From Gordonia amarae NBRC 15530 (GTDB lineage Bacteria; Actinomycetota; Actinomycetes; Mycobacteriales; Mycobacteriaceae), in assembly GCF_000241345.1 (NCBI RefSeq), contig NZ_BAED01000040.1, positions 115,433-179,432 of the forward strand: a DNA stretch of 64,000 nt. The letters are read 5' to 3'. Shown piece by piece: positions 38,761 through 46,596 of this stretch. The translations under genes were made by a program, and so were the position numbers. The notes beneath the pieces were generated by a model that was not told where the DNA came from, did no database searches, and saw only the letters and a program-made list of their open reading frames with translations. The first letter of the stretch is position 1. Each line of letters starts with the position of its first letter.

Positions 38761-39762
38761 CTAGTCCGAACTGATCAGACCGTGCACGAACCGGATCTTG
38801 TCCAGCACGGGTCCGGCGAGGACGAACGGGTACATGTCGGGGTGGCCCATCGACCGGTTGATCTGGTTGAGCGCCCACGACAGTGGCAACCACCACTCGA
38901 TAATGCGGTCAAAACCGACGTCGCCGGGCAGTTCGCTGTCGAGAGTCGACCCGGCCGGAGCCATCGCGAACGCGGCCGCGGTGTCGAGGGTGTCGCGGAT
39001 GTGCAGGTAGTGCGCAAACGTCTCGGCGAAGTCCTCCGCCGGATGCATCGTCGCGTACGACGACACATAGTTCTGCTGCCAGCCCTGCGGCGCACCCTCG
39101 GAGTAGTGCCTGTCGATGGCGGCCTGATAGTCGTCGTCGGGATTGCCGAACAGCGCCTCGAAGCCCGGCCGCGCGGCGTCATCGATCAGCACCATCTGGT
39201 AGTAGTGGCCGATCTCGTGCCGGAAGTGCCCCAGCACGGTGCGGTACGGCTCGGCCAGCTCGACGCGCATCTGTTCGCGGTGCACGTCGTCGCCTTCGGC
39301 GAGGTCCAGGGTGATGACGCCGTTGGCGTGGCCGGTGACCACCGACTGGGCCGCGCTGGAAAGCAGGTCGAAGGCCAGCCCGTTGGGGACGTCATCGTCG
39401 AATCCCGCGATCGGGAGACCGAGCTCGTTGAGTTCGAGGACGAGCCGGCGCTTGGCCGATTCGGCCTGCCCGAACGCCTTCAGCGCCTCGGGATCGGAGT
39501 CCGCGGGCCGCGTGCGGGTCAGCGCGCACGAGGGGCACAGCTCCGGATGGCCGGTCCACTCGACGAGCCAGTTGCATTGGGCGACCACAGCATTGGCACA
39601 CTTCTCCAGCAGCGTGTCATCGACCTCGACGCGACCGGCGTCGTCGAGGGTGTAGATGGTCTTGGTGTCGAGCCAGAAGCCGAGCGGCGACTGGCAGTGA
39701 AGGCACAGGCTGTTCTCGAACGAGAGGCGTTGGCCACATTCTCGGCAAAGGAAGTCACGCAC
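38761..39762 (-). CDS. Putative zinc-binding metallopeptidase with N-terminal zinc ribbon
   Basis: The product has 333 residues from GTG 39762. It begins with a zinc ribbon (FLCRECGQRLSFEN and LCLHCQSPLGF) and has another CPSCA pair. The catalytic motif is RHEIGHYYQ (HExxH), with a downstream Glu in EDFAETFAHYLH. This layout fits the zinc-binding peptidase family often linked to transglutaminase or ATP-grasp clusters; none is here. Predicted soluble and cytoplasmic. The target is unknown. It converges on ptpA with 13 bases between the stops. Confidence 0.87.
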   Translation of the reverse strand: MRDFLCRECGQRLSFENSLCLHCQSPLGFWLDTKTIYTLDDAGRVEVDDTLLEKCANAVVAQCNWLVEWTGHPELCPSCALTRTRPADSDPEALKAFGQAESAKRRLVLELNELGLPIAGFDDDVPNGLAFDLLSSAAQSVVTGHANGVITLDLAEGDDVHREQMRVELAEPYRTVLGHFRHEIGHYYQMVLIDDAARPGFEALFGNPDDDYQAAIDRHYSEGAPQGWQQNYVSSYATMHPAEDFAETFAHYLHIRDTLDTAAAFAMAPAGSTLDSELPGDVGFDRIIEWWLPLSWALNQINRSMGHPDMYPFVLAGPVLDKIRFVHGLISSD

Positions 39763-39843
39763 GGGAGCAACGCTACCGTTGATGCGGTGTCTGCGCGGGT
39801 TACCGGCAACCTCCGTGTCGACCACACTCGGTACCGTTGAGAC

Positions 39844-40806
39844 GTGCATGCGCTGCGAACATTCCTCCGGCCCGGGTGGATCGTCCTGGCTGTGGTGGTG
39901 GTCGCTTTCGCCGCCGCCTGCTTCATGCTGCTGGCGCCGTGGCAGCTCGGCAAGAACTCCAACACCGAACATCGCAACGACCTCATCAAGAAGGCCGTGG
40001 CCACCGACGCGGTGCCGATCGACGACGTCGCCCGTGCCGGCGCACCGTTCGACAAGGACACCGAGTGGCGCGAGGTGACCCTCACCGGCACCTACCGTGA
40101 GGACAAGCAGGTCCTGGTGCGGCTGCGGTCCGCGGAGGAGCGGCCCGCCATCGAGGTGCTCACCCCGTTCGCGCTCACCGGATCCGGCCGCATGGTGCTG
40201 ATCAATCGCGGTTGGGTGCGTCCCGAGCAGGATCGGGAGGGTGTCGCCGTGCCCGCCGCGCCGTCGGGGCAGACCACCGTCACCGGACGTATCCGGGCGT
40301 CGGAGGGCACCTCACCCGGCCGCGGCGCGCATCAGGAGGCCGGGGCGCTCGCGGTCTACACCATCGATCCGATGGAGGTGGGCGCGGCCACGTCGCTGAC
40401 CTTCGATCCGTTCTACGTGCAGTTGTCGGCCGATCAGCCGGGTTCGCTGGGAACGATCGCCCTGCCGCAGCTCGACTCGGGGCCGTATCTGTCCTACGGC
40501 CTGCAGTGGCTGGCATTCGGGATCATGGCGCCGCTGGGCCTGGGGTACTTCATCTGGTCCGAGGTCAAACACCGCCGCCGCGCCAAGGAGGCCGCGGAAC
40601 AGAACGACGTCCCCGAGGACACGCCCACCGCCCGGGCCTCGTCCAAACGGGCGCAGGCGCGGGCCGACCTGCAACGCGCCTCGTCGGGAGGCGCGGTTGC
40701 GGTGACCACCCGGACTTCTGACACGGCCGGCATCGGGCACGGACCTGACACGCAGAGTTCCGAGGCCGCGGTCCGCGACAAACTCAGCCGGCGTTACGGC
40801 GGCTGA
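39844..40806 (+). CDS. SURF1-family protein
   Basis: SURF1 proteins help assemble cytochrome c oxidase (heme a insertion). The product has 320 residues from GTG 39844. An N-terminal helix (WIVLAVVVVAFAAACFMLL) and a C-terminal one (YGLQWLAFGIMAPLGLGYFI) flank the outside domain. Family marks are LAPWQLGKN, GTYREDKQVLVR and VLINRGWV. The Ala/Lys-rich cytoplasmic tail is longer than in mitochondrial SURF1, as in other actinobacteria. Its last 23 bases overlap cobD. Confidence 0.93.
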   Translation: MHALRTFLRPGWIVLAVVVVAFAAACFMLLAPWQLGKNSNTEHRNDLIKKAVATDAVPIDDVARAGAPFDKDTEWREVTLTGTYREDKQVLVRLRSAEERPAIEVLTPFALTGSGRMVLINRGWVRPEQDREGVAVPAAPSGQTTVTGRIRASEGTSPGRGAHQEAGALAVYTIDPMEVGAATSLTFDPFYVQLSADQPGSLGTIALPQLDSGPYLSYGLQWLAFGIMAPLGLGYFIWSEVKHRRRAKEAAEQNDVPEDTPTARASSKRAQARADLQRASSGGAVAVTTRTSDTAGIGHGPDTQSSEAAVRDKLSRRYGG

Positions 40807-41728
40807 GCCCCCTGCGCAGCAAGCGGTAGCCGACACCGACCGCGACGGCACCCGACTGCACCCGCCGCGACAATCGCACGGCCTCCCGGAGGTCGGCGGA
40901 TGTGGGCGCGGGCCCGCTGCCCAGTTGTGGACGCATCTCCACCCCGTGCGCGTACACCGTCCGACCGCCGAGCCCGATGCCGAGCGCCCCCGCGAACGAC
41001 GCCTCCACGACGCCCGCGTTGGGGCTCGGATGCTTACGCGCGTCGCGGTGCCAGGCCGCCCACGCCGACGCCGGGTGCGGTCCCAGCGCCACGGCGAGCA
41101 GTCCGCTGACCCGCGCGGGAATCACGTTGGCGAGGTCGTCGAGCCGGGCACTGGCCCAGCCGAACCGCTCGTAACGTGGCGATCGATACCCGACCATCGC
41201 GTCGAGGGTGTTGATTGTGCGGTAGGCCACCAGCCCGGGCACGCCCGCGACCGCCCCCCACAGCACCGGGGCGACGGTCGCGTCGGAGGTGTTCTCGGCG
41301 ATCGACTCGACCGCGGCCCGGCACATCCCGTCGGCGTCGAGGGAGTTCGGGTCGCGGCCGCACAGGCTCGGGATCAGGGCCCGTGCCCCGTCGAGGTTGC
41401 CGCCGTCGAGATTGCCCGCCATCTGCCCACCCACTCCGGCCAGCGTGGTACCGCCGAGCGCCGCCCACGTCGCGGCCGCCACGAGGACCGGTTCGATCGG
41501 GCGCAGTCTCCTGGTCAGCAGTGCGGAGCCGATGCCGGCACCCCCGACAGTCAGGGCCGTGTACGCAACCCCCGCCGTCCGCGAGTCCCGGTAGAGCCCG
41601 CGTTCGAGTCCGCCGAGGATCCGGCCGAGTCCTGCGACCGGATGGAAACGGCGCGGATCGCCCAGCATCCGGTCGGCGAGGTATCCCGCCACGAGTCCCA
41701 CTGCCACAGAGTCCACCCGAACGGTCAC
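40784..41728 (-). CDS. cobD: Adenosylcobinamide-phosphate synthase (CobD/CbiB)
   Basis: CobD attaches aminopropanol phosphate to adenosylcobyric acid in the membrane. The product has 314 residues from GTG 41728 and four to five membrane segments. Family motifs are GYLADRMLGDPRRFHPV, SIAENTSDATVAPVLWG, YRTINTLDAMVGYRSPRYERFGWASARLDD (seen in pieces) and HPSPNAGVVEASFAGALG. The open frame continues to 42280, but that part is antisense to the spermidine-synthase-like gene. It overlaps SURF1 tail to tail. Confidence 0.94.
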   Translation of the reverse strand: MTVRVDSVAVGLVAGYLADRMLGDPRRFHPVAGLGRILGGLERGLYRDSRTAGVAYTALTVGGAGIGSALLTRRLRPIEPVLVAAATWAALGGTTLAGVGGQMAGNLDGGNLDGARALIPSLCGRDPNSLDADGMCRAAVESIAENTSDATVAPVLWGAVAGVPGLVAYRTINTLDAMVGYRSPRYERFGWASARLDDLANVIPARVSGLLAVALGPHPASAWAAWHRDARKHPSPNAGVVEASFAGALGIGLGGRTVYAHGVEMRPQLGSGPAPTSADLREAVRLSRRVQSGAVAVGVGYRLLRRGLSRRNAG

Positions 41729-41773
41729 GGGGCGTGAGCGTAACACCGGCCCCTCGCCACTACACTGACCTCG

Positions 41774-42604
41774 ATGTCCAAGACGCAGCCCACCCCTGTC
41801 GCCGGGGTACACCAGATCGATTCGGGCACCTGCGAACTGGCACCGGACCCGATCGCAGGGGGCTGGCTGCTCACCATCAACGGCGCGCACAGCTCGCATA
41901 TCGACCCCGACGATCCGTTGCTGCTGGACTTCGATTACATGCGGCAGATGGTCGCGGTCATCGAACAGCGGTACGAGTCGTCGGCCGCGCTCCGGGTGCT
42001 GCATCTGGGTGGGGCCGCCTGCTCCCTGCCGCGGTATCTCGCGGCCCGCTATCCGAACGCCCGGCAGGTGGCCGTCGAGGTCGACGCCACGCTCGCCCGG
42101 CTGGTCCGCGAATGGTTCGCACTCCCCCGTTCGCCGCTGCTGCGGATCCGTGTCGGCGATGCCCGCGAGGTCCTCGAATCCGCCCATGACGCCTCCCGCG
42201 ACATCATCGTGCGAGACGCGTTCAGCGACGCCGTCACCCCCGACCACCTGACCACCCGCGAGTTCACCGGCCACGTCCACCGGGTTCTCGCCCCGGGCGG
42301 GCTGTACCTGGCCAACTGCGGCGACGACCGCACCCTGCGCCGCGCCCGCGCCGAGGTCGCCACCGTCGCCGACACCTTCGCGAACGTCGCGATCATCGCC
42401 GACCCGTCGATGCTGAAAGGCCGCCGCACCGGCAACGTCGTCATCGTCGGCTCCGACGGCCCCCTCGACGCCGACCCCGCCTTGGTCCGTCGCCTCCTCT
42501 CCGACGCCCTCCCGTCATCGATGGTCACCGGCGCGCAGGCCCGCACCTTCGGTTCCCGCCCGATCCTCCACGATCCCGCACCCGCACCCGCACCCACGGA
42601 GTAG
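41774..42604 (+). CDS. Spermidine-synthase-like methyltransferase-fold protein
   Basis: The product has 276 residues. The Rossmann-like S-adenosyl motif is LRVLHLGGAACSLPRYLA, with an acidic loop VAVEVDATLARL and RIRVGDAREVLES; the following IIVRDAFSDAVTPDHLTTREF matches the spermidine synthase family (D-A-F-x-D). It lacks the N-terminal membrane part of fused MFS/spermidine synthases. Whether it makes polyamines or methylates something is open. It is divergent from cobD with a 45-base gap that must hold both promoters. Confidence 0.85.
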   Translation: MSKTQPTPVAGVHQIDSGTCELAPDPIAGGWLLTINGAHSSHIDPDDPLLLDFDYMRQMVAVIEQRYESSAALRVLHLGGAACSLPRYLAARYPNARQVAVEVDATLARLVREWFALPRSPLLRIRVGDAREVLESAHDASRDIIVRDAFSDAVTPDHLTTREFTGHVHRVLAPGGLYLANCGDDRTLRRARAEVATVADTFANVAIIADPSMLKGRRTGNVVIVGSDGPLDADPALVRRLLSDALPSSMVTGAQARTFGSRPILHDPAPAPAPTE

Positions 42605-42605
42605 G

Positions 42606-42854
42606 ACCCAGATCACAGACTGCCCGCCGACCGGACGACGCGGGAAGGTATCGCCACGCGATCGCGACGACAACGGCAACGTCATCTACGCCGTGTATCG
42701 GGTGGCGGGCCCGGCCCGCTCCGACGTCTGCTCGCTGCGTGCCGAACTCGGCGCACTGGCCGCGCAACTCGGCAACGACGCCCCGTACGGCAAGTGGCTC
42801 GACAACACGACCGATCCGTCCACGTTCCTGTCCGCCACCGATTGCGGACAGTAA
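42606..42854 (+). pseudogene. Possible gene remnant (C-terminal fragment without a start)
   Basis: One frame is open from within the previous gene to TAA 42852 and translates to protein-like sequence (DDNGNVIYAVYRVAGPARS, LRAELGALAAQLGND, APYGKWLDN, DCGQ). There is no ATG, GTG or TTG before a GTG at 42693, which would give only 53 residues without a ribosome binding site. It may be the tail of a lost gene or a short leaderless peptide; I recognise no family. Confidence 0.35.
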
Positions 42855-42883
42855 TTGTCCGCCCACTGGGGCACCATGAGTGC

Positions 42884-43864
42884 ATGTTGGAAACGTCGGC
42901 ACGACTCCTGCGCCTGCTGTCCCTGCTGCAGATGCGGCAGGAATGGACGGGTCCGGAGCTTGCCAACAGACTGAACATCACCACCCGGACGGTGCGGCGC
43001 GACATCGACAAACTGCGCGACCTCGGCTATCCGGTGGAAGCCAACGTCGGCGTGGGCGGCGGCTACCGGCTCGGCGCCGGCGCCGAGATGCCACCGCTGC
43101 TGCTCGACGACCAGGAGGTGCTCGCTGTCGCGGTCGGGCTCAATACCGTCGCCACGGGCGGTATCGCAGGCATTCAGGAGGCATCGGCGGGCGCGCTCAC
43201 CAAGCTGCGGCAAGTGATGCCGTCGCGGCTGCGCCACCGCCTCGACGCCCTGTCGGTGGATTCGGTTCCGCGCGACGCGTCGTGGACGACGATCCCGGCC
43301 GACCGGCTCACAGACATCGCCACCACCTGCCACCGGCATGAGCGGCTGCGCTTCGACTACCACAAGGCAGACGGCACCGAAAGCCGCCGCGACATCGAGC
43401 CGTACCGGGTGGTGCGCAACGGATCACGCTGGTACCTGATCGGCTGGGACCTGGCCCGCGAGGATTGGCGGTCGTTCCGCATCGACCGGATGGAACCGAA
43501 AACCCCCACCGGCCCCCGATTCTCACCCCGCGAACTCCCCGAGGGCGGAGCCGGGGAGTATCTGGCCCGCAGCATCGGCGCCGTCTACCGCTCGGCGACC
43601 GCCCGAGTGCGTGTGCACGCCCCGCTCACCGACATCGCCTCGATGGTCTCCGACGACTGGGCCACCGTCGAATCCGGCAACGACGCCGCCTGCGAACTGC
43701 GCGTCTACAGCAAATCCCTCACCTCGATCGCCCGCTGGCTGCGCGCCTTCAACGCCGACTTCGAGATCCTCGAACCGGCCGCCCTCCGCGCCGAATGCGC
43801 CGCCCTCGCCGACGAACACGACCGCCTCGCCGACCGTTACCGCAGGTCGATCGCCCGCTCCTGA
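42884..43864 (+). CDS. WYL-domain transcriptional regulator (DeoR-type helix-turn-helix)
   Basis: The product has 326 residues from ATG 42884. The winged helix at the N-terminus reads WTGPELANRLNITTRTVRRD and IDKLRDLGYPV. The WYL domain (about 140-230) is partly atypical: the family triad appears as RWYLIGWDLAREDWRSFR. The C-terminal WCX extension follows. Such regulators bind nucleic acids or nucleotides and control defence or DNA-repair genes in several bacteria. Its last 44 bases are repeated at 44531-44574, behind the small toxin-antitoxin-like islet. Confidence 0.92.
   Translation: MLETSARLLRLLSLLQMRQEWTGPELANRLNITTRTVRRDIDKLRDLGYPVEANVGVGGGYRLGAGAEMPPLLLDDQEVLAVAVGLNTVATGGIAGIQEASAGALTKLRQVMPSRLRHRLDALSVDSVPRDASWTTIPADRLTDIATTCHRHERLRFDYHKADGTESRRDIEPYRVVRNGSRWYLIGWDLAREDWRSFRIDRMEPKTPTGPRFSPRELPEGGAGEYLARSIGAVYRSATARVRVHAPLTDIASMVSDDWATVESGNDAACELRVYSKSLTSIARWLRAFNADFEILEPAALRAECAALADEHDRLADRYRRSIARS
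43821..43864 (+). repeat. 44-bp direct repeat, left copy (3' end of the wyl gene)
   Basis: This stretch codes for the last residues of the regulator (RLADRYRRSIARS and stop). It matches 44531-44574 at 42 of 44 positions, exactly 710 bases apart. The two copies bracket the islet with genes at 44003 and 44254, as an attachment site would. Confidence 0.85.
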
Positions 43865-43982
43865 CCACGTATGTCGGTTCCGCCAACAGCGTCCACACAC
43901 GAAGACACTTGACTTGGCAACGTCGCGCGCTTGCCCACCCGGCACCATCAGGGTGTAAAGTCTTCCTTGACAGCAGTAGAAG

Positions 43983-44001
43983 TGTAAAGATGACCTTTAC
44001 A
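43983..44001. promoter_or_regulatory. Palindrome TGTAAAG-N5-CTTTACA before the islet genes
   Basis: A perfect 7-bp inverted repeat ends one base before the GTG start at 44003. A further half-site TGTAAAG lies at 43954-43960, and TTGACA (-35-like) at 43967-43972 sits between them. This is a plausible autoregulatory operator. Confidence 0.6.
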
Positions 44002-44002
44002 A

Positions 44003-44239
44003 GTGGAGATACGGGACAGCGCCCGCAAACACGACATCACTGGCGAGTCGATTCTCCACGCTTGGGAGAACGCAATCCGACTGGTCGAGTACGACTATCA
44101 CGGTGAGGATCGCCTACTGGTCATCGGCCCCGACGTCAGCGGCGCACTACTCGAACTCGTGGCGGTCCCCGCCGGACGACCGACGCGGATCATCCACGCA
44201 GATCGACTGCGCTCCAAGTTCTACGACTTTCTCCGTTAG
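44003..44239 (+). CDS. Small toxin-like protein (BrnT/DUF4258-like)
   Basis: The product has 78 residues from GTG 44003. The pattern [40 protein letters not shown] (IGPD-x-SG-x-LLE) and [15 protein letters not shown] matches a widespread small actinobacterial family that looks like RelE/BrnT-fold toxins: His/Arg-rich helices, a beta-sheet and a C-terminal R-x-K-F. Toxicity is inference from this and from the partner gene 15 bases downstream. There is no Shine-Dalgarno site, so a leaderless message is likely; the palindrome directly precedes the start. Base composition is lower in GC than in neighbours. Confidence 0.65.
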   Translation: MEIRDSARKHDITGESILHAWENAIRLVEYDYHGEDRLLVIGPDVSGALLELVAVPAGRPTRIIHADRLRSKFYDFLR

Positions 44240-44253
44240 GAGAGTGAAACGCT

Positions 44254-44508
44254 ATGACAACAAAGAACATCCACGATGTCAGCGGCCTCGACGACCTCGA
44301 CCCCACGCACACGCCGTCACGCGATGCCACCCACTTCCGACGCATCATCGCCGCCCGCAAGAACCTCGACGATGCCAGGGCAGAGCTCAACGCCGCCGTT
44401 GCCGCCGCACGGGCAGCCGGTGACTCGTGGACGGTGATCGGCGCCGCACTCGACACCACCCGGCAGGCCGCCTATCAGCGTTTCGGCCAGAGCTCACCCG
44501 AACACTGA
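44254..44508 (+). CDS. Small helix-turn-helix partner (antitoxin-like)
   Basis: The product has 84 residues. The C-terminal end is a short helix-turn-helix (DSWTVIGAALDTTRQAAYQRFG), a pattern I have seen in many small actinobacterial DNA-binding proteins; a charged helix (AARKNLDDARAELNAAV) precedes it. AGGAGAG lies 8 bases before the ATG. It is coupled to the gene at 44003 and is the likely antitoxin or autorepressor acting on the palindrome at 43983-44001. I cannot confirm a family name. Confidence 0.65.
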   Translation: MTTKNIHDVSGLDDLDPTHTPSRDATHFRRIIAARKNLDDARAELNAAVAAARAAGDSWTVIGAALDTTRQAAYQRFGQSSPEH

Positions 44509-44530
44509 ACCACCGAGTCCGCGACAATGC

Positions 44531-44574
44531 ACCGCCTCGCCGACCGCTACCGCAGGTCCATCGCCCGCTCCTGA
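44531..44574 (+). repeat. 44-bp direct repeat, right copy
   Basis: Second copy of the wyl 3' end, including the stop codon, with two substitutions. It is not preceded by any wyl coding sequence and is followed at once by a hairpin that fits as the original wyl terminator. Confidence 0.85.
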
Positions 44575-44615
44575 ACTCCGCGTTATGTGTCGCTGAGCGC
44601 CACAAACCGCGGAGT
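44575..44615 (+). terminator. Hairpin behind the right repeat (probable original wyl terminator)
   Basis: ACTCCGCG (44575-44582) pairs with CGCGGAGT (44608-44615), and the loop holds a second stem around GTGTCGCT/AGCGCCAC. It begins directly after the TGA of the right repeat. Confidence 0.6.
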
Positions 44616-44691
44616 CCGGCAGATCCCGGTTTGGACCGTGACCCGATCAACCGCTAGATTCTTACGTTGGTGCGCGAGCAGTGCGCCGCCC

Positions 44692-44763
44692 GCGCGTATA
44701 GCTCAGCGGTAGAGCTCTGGTCTTACACACCAGCGGTCAGGGGTTCGAATCCCTTTGCGCGCA
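44692..44763 (+). tRNA. tRNA-Val (anticodon UAC)
   Basis: A complete 72-base tRNA folds as a cloverleaf: acceptor GCGCGTA with TGCGCGC (one G-U), D arm GCTC/GAGC, anticodon stem CTGGT/ACCAG with loop CTTACAC (anticodon TAC), T arm AGGGG-TTCGAAT-CCCTT, discriminator A. CCA is not encoded. No repeat of its 3' end was found in the window. Confidence 0.97.
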
Positions 44764-44891
44764 CAACCATAGCCGCTGGTCAAAGCGGTCCACGCCGCCC
44801 GGCGGGCACCCCGAAACCCCCGCAGTAGACCGACAGTGGGCCAACGCACGAGACGGTGGCCACTACTGCGGGCCGACCGCGGTGAAACCGG

Positions 44892-45179
44892 CTACCCCGC
44901 TTGCCGCATCCGATCCAGGGCCGTATTCATGGCATCTGTCCATCCGGGCACCATCTCGAACATCCCGTCATCGACCTCTTCTTGCACCAGTTCAACCAAG
45001 TGTGGTGGCAGTGCCTTCGACGTGCCGAGTACTGCGTCAGAGATAGCCAAAACCGGTTCACCCGCGCCGAGCGTCGCAACAGCAATCGCCCGGTCGTCAT
45101 CGGCCATCACCGCAGCAGCGAGCACTGCGTCGGCAAAGTGTTCGACAAACCCCGCAGTAGGCGTGCCAGTGCATATCAT
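44892..45179 (-). CDS. Hypothetical protein, partner of the kinase-like gene
   Basis: The product has 95 residues, soluble and acidic, with an Ala-rich helical N-terminus (EHFADAVLAAAVMADDDRA) and a second helical half (LPPHLVELVQEEVDDG). I do not recognise it. Its ATG overlaps the stop of the kinase-like gene by 4 bases, so it is translated from the same message. It lies directly behind tRNA-Val in the opposite direction. Confidence 0.6.
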   Translation of the reverse strand: MICTGTPTAGFVEHFADAVLAAAVMADDDRAIAVATLGAGEPVLAISDAVLGTSKALPPHLVELVQEEVDDGMFEMVPGWTDAMNTALDRMRQAG

Positions 45180-45859
45180 CGGCTGCGCATACGCACCATT
45201 TGCGGAAGCATCGGGTCGGTGTTGTCAACGACAATTGAAGCGCGTGCCGCAGGGTTGCGTTCATCGACGTATATCCGGCACGCTGCCATGTACCGCCGCT
45301 CGTACGCCTGTCGCGCCCTATTCACGCCACCGAGGTTCGCGGCATCTCGGGCGATACCCCGATCGAGCGCAACCGACTCCTCGGCATGCAAGTACACGAC
45401 GTCGTCCCAGAGCCCGTCGAGTTCGGGCCGCTGGATGAATGTCGCATCGAAGATCATCACCGCATCTGTGGGAGCGATCGCGGGGGCCTGGCCTGTGACG
45501 ATCTCATCGGTCACCAGATCGTGAACCTTGGTGGCATACCGGCGGTCCCCACCCGGCCCCAGTGGCCGTAGGACCTTGCTGGCGAGCGAACCGAAGTCAT
45601 AGGCGTCCTCATAGTAGCCACGCGCCGAATCGATGTCCTGCAACCGCCGACGACGCGCCCTGACATGGTGAAAACCGTCCGAATCAACACGAACAGCGGA
45701 CCGGCCCTGATCCCGGACAGCCGCCACCAGTGAACGGGCGAACGTCGACTTACCCGCTCCGCAGATGCTGTCGATTCCCACACGCCACGGGTGATCAGCC
45801 GTCGACACAGCCAATTCGGCCGCGATCGCCCTCAGTACGTGATTGTGCCCGTTCGCCAT
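45176..45859 (-). CDS. Uridine-kinase-like P-loop protein
   Basis: The product has 227 residues. Walker A is IDSICGAGKSTFARSLV, with the following VRVDSDGFHHVRARRR and IFDATFIQRPEL, the pattern of uridine kinase/phosphoribulokinase-like enzymes that phosphorylate a nucleoside or small molecule. The C-terminal part (YLHAEESVALDRGIARD, RYMAACRIYVDERNPA) is typical of standalone bacterial members without known substrate. No ribosome binding site precedes the ATG at 45859. It forms an operon with the small gene after it. Confidence 0.82.
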   Translation of the reverse strand: MANGHNHVLRAIAAELAVSTADHPWRVGIDSICGAGKSTFARSLVAAVRDQGRSAVRVDSDGFHHVRARRRRLQDIDSARGYYEDAYDFGSLASKVLRPLGPGGDRRYATKVHDLVTDEIVTGQAPAIAPTDAVMIFDATFIQRPELDGLWDDVVYLHAEESVALDRGIARDAANLGGVNRARQAYERRYMAACRIYVDERNPAARASIVVDNTDPMLPQMVRMRSR

Positions 45860-45936
45860 TCAGCGAGTGAACATGAGTCACCGCCCGCATCGCAACACCG
45901 AACGCCCGGCTTCGGGGCAGGAATCGCCCCACGACG

Positions 45937-45985
45937 CAGGGGGCGGTCGTGGTGCGCCGATTCGCGACCGCCCTGACCGAAGTGG
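45937..45985 (+). pseudogene. Decayed partial copy of the lysin-B/cutinase-like gene
   Basis: About 45 bases match 46861-46905 inside the esterase gene, with only a few differences. They translate to QGAVVVRRFATALTE, against QGAVVVRRFAASLTD in the full gene, that is, the stretch just behind the nucleophile. Sequence on both sides is unrelated and no start is present. The two copies bracket the VOC gene. Confidence 0.6.
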
Positions 45986-46044
45986 TGATCAATGAGGCGC
46001 GTGCGATGCGAAGCACTACCATCGACCCGGCGTCCCACGGACAT

Positions 46045-46449
46045 TTATGTCTTGAGCCCGAGCTGCCAGGTCACACCGAAGCGATCCCCCACCCAGCCGA
46101 AGGGCCCGAACCCGTAGTCGTCGAGCGGCATGTATACAGCACCACCCTCGCTGAGTGACGCAAAAAGACGCTGCTGTTCGTCGGCAGACTCGCAGTCGAT
46201 CATCAGCGATATGGCTGGAGTGATGTTCCATTCATGCTGGATGAAGCTGTCACTGCACCGCATTCGAAGGCCGGCGATCTCGAATTCGGCCAGGATGACG
46301 GTACCCTCCTCGCCGGGACCCTCGGGACCGTAGCGGCGATCGTCGACGACTCGACCATCGGGAAACACCGAACAATAGAACTCCATAGCGTCCGCTGCGC
46401 GCTGGCCGCGGCTCGGCTGGAAAGTAATGAACGGAACTGTCTGATTCAT
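46045..46449 (-). CDS. VOC-family protein (PhnB-like)
   Basis: The product has 134 residues from ATG 46449. It shows the glyoxalase-like VOC fold of the PhnB/3-demethylubiquinone group: MNQTVPFITFQ, AMEFYCSVFPDG, ISLMIDCESADEQQRLFASL and YGFGPFGWVGDRFGVTWQL. This class lacks most metal-binding residues of true glyoxalases, so the activity is unknown. It lies between the gene fragment at 45937 and the esterase at 46597, which points to local insertion. Confidence 0.88.
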   Translation of the reverse strand: MNQTVPFITFQPSRGQRAADAMEFYCSVFPDGRVVDDRRYGPEGPGEEGTVILAEFEIAGLRMRCSDSFIQHEWNITPAISLMIDCESADEQQRLFASLSEGGAVYMPLDDYGFGPFGWVGDRFGVTWQLGLKT

Positions 46450-46596
46450 GGCGTAACAGTAGTGCACCTGTGTGGGCCAAGAAGCTCTGATTCTGCTCCG
46501 TATTCCGGCACAGCACTTCCGGAGGCAACCATTCACAGTGAAAGCTCAGCGTCGTCTTGCCCGCCTCCCCAGAATTCGCGCGGACCATCGGAGGGT

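Noticed and set aside
41729..42280. 184-codon extension upstream of cobD
   Set aside because: It is antisense to the spermidine-synthase-like gene, and CobD begins at GTG 41,728 with family-typical length.
44692..44763. tRNA-Val as an attachment site for the accessory region
   Set aside because: No second copy of the tRNA 3' end was found in the window, so the direct repeats at the wyl gene are the only att-like pair supported.
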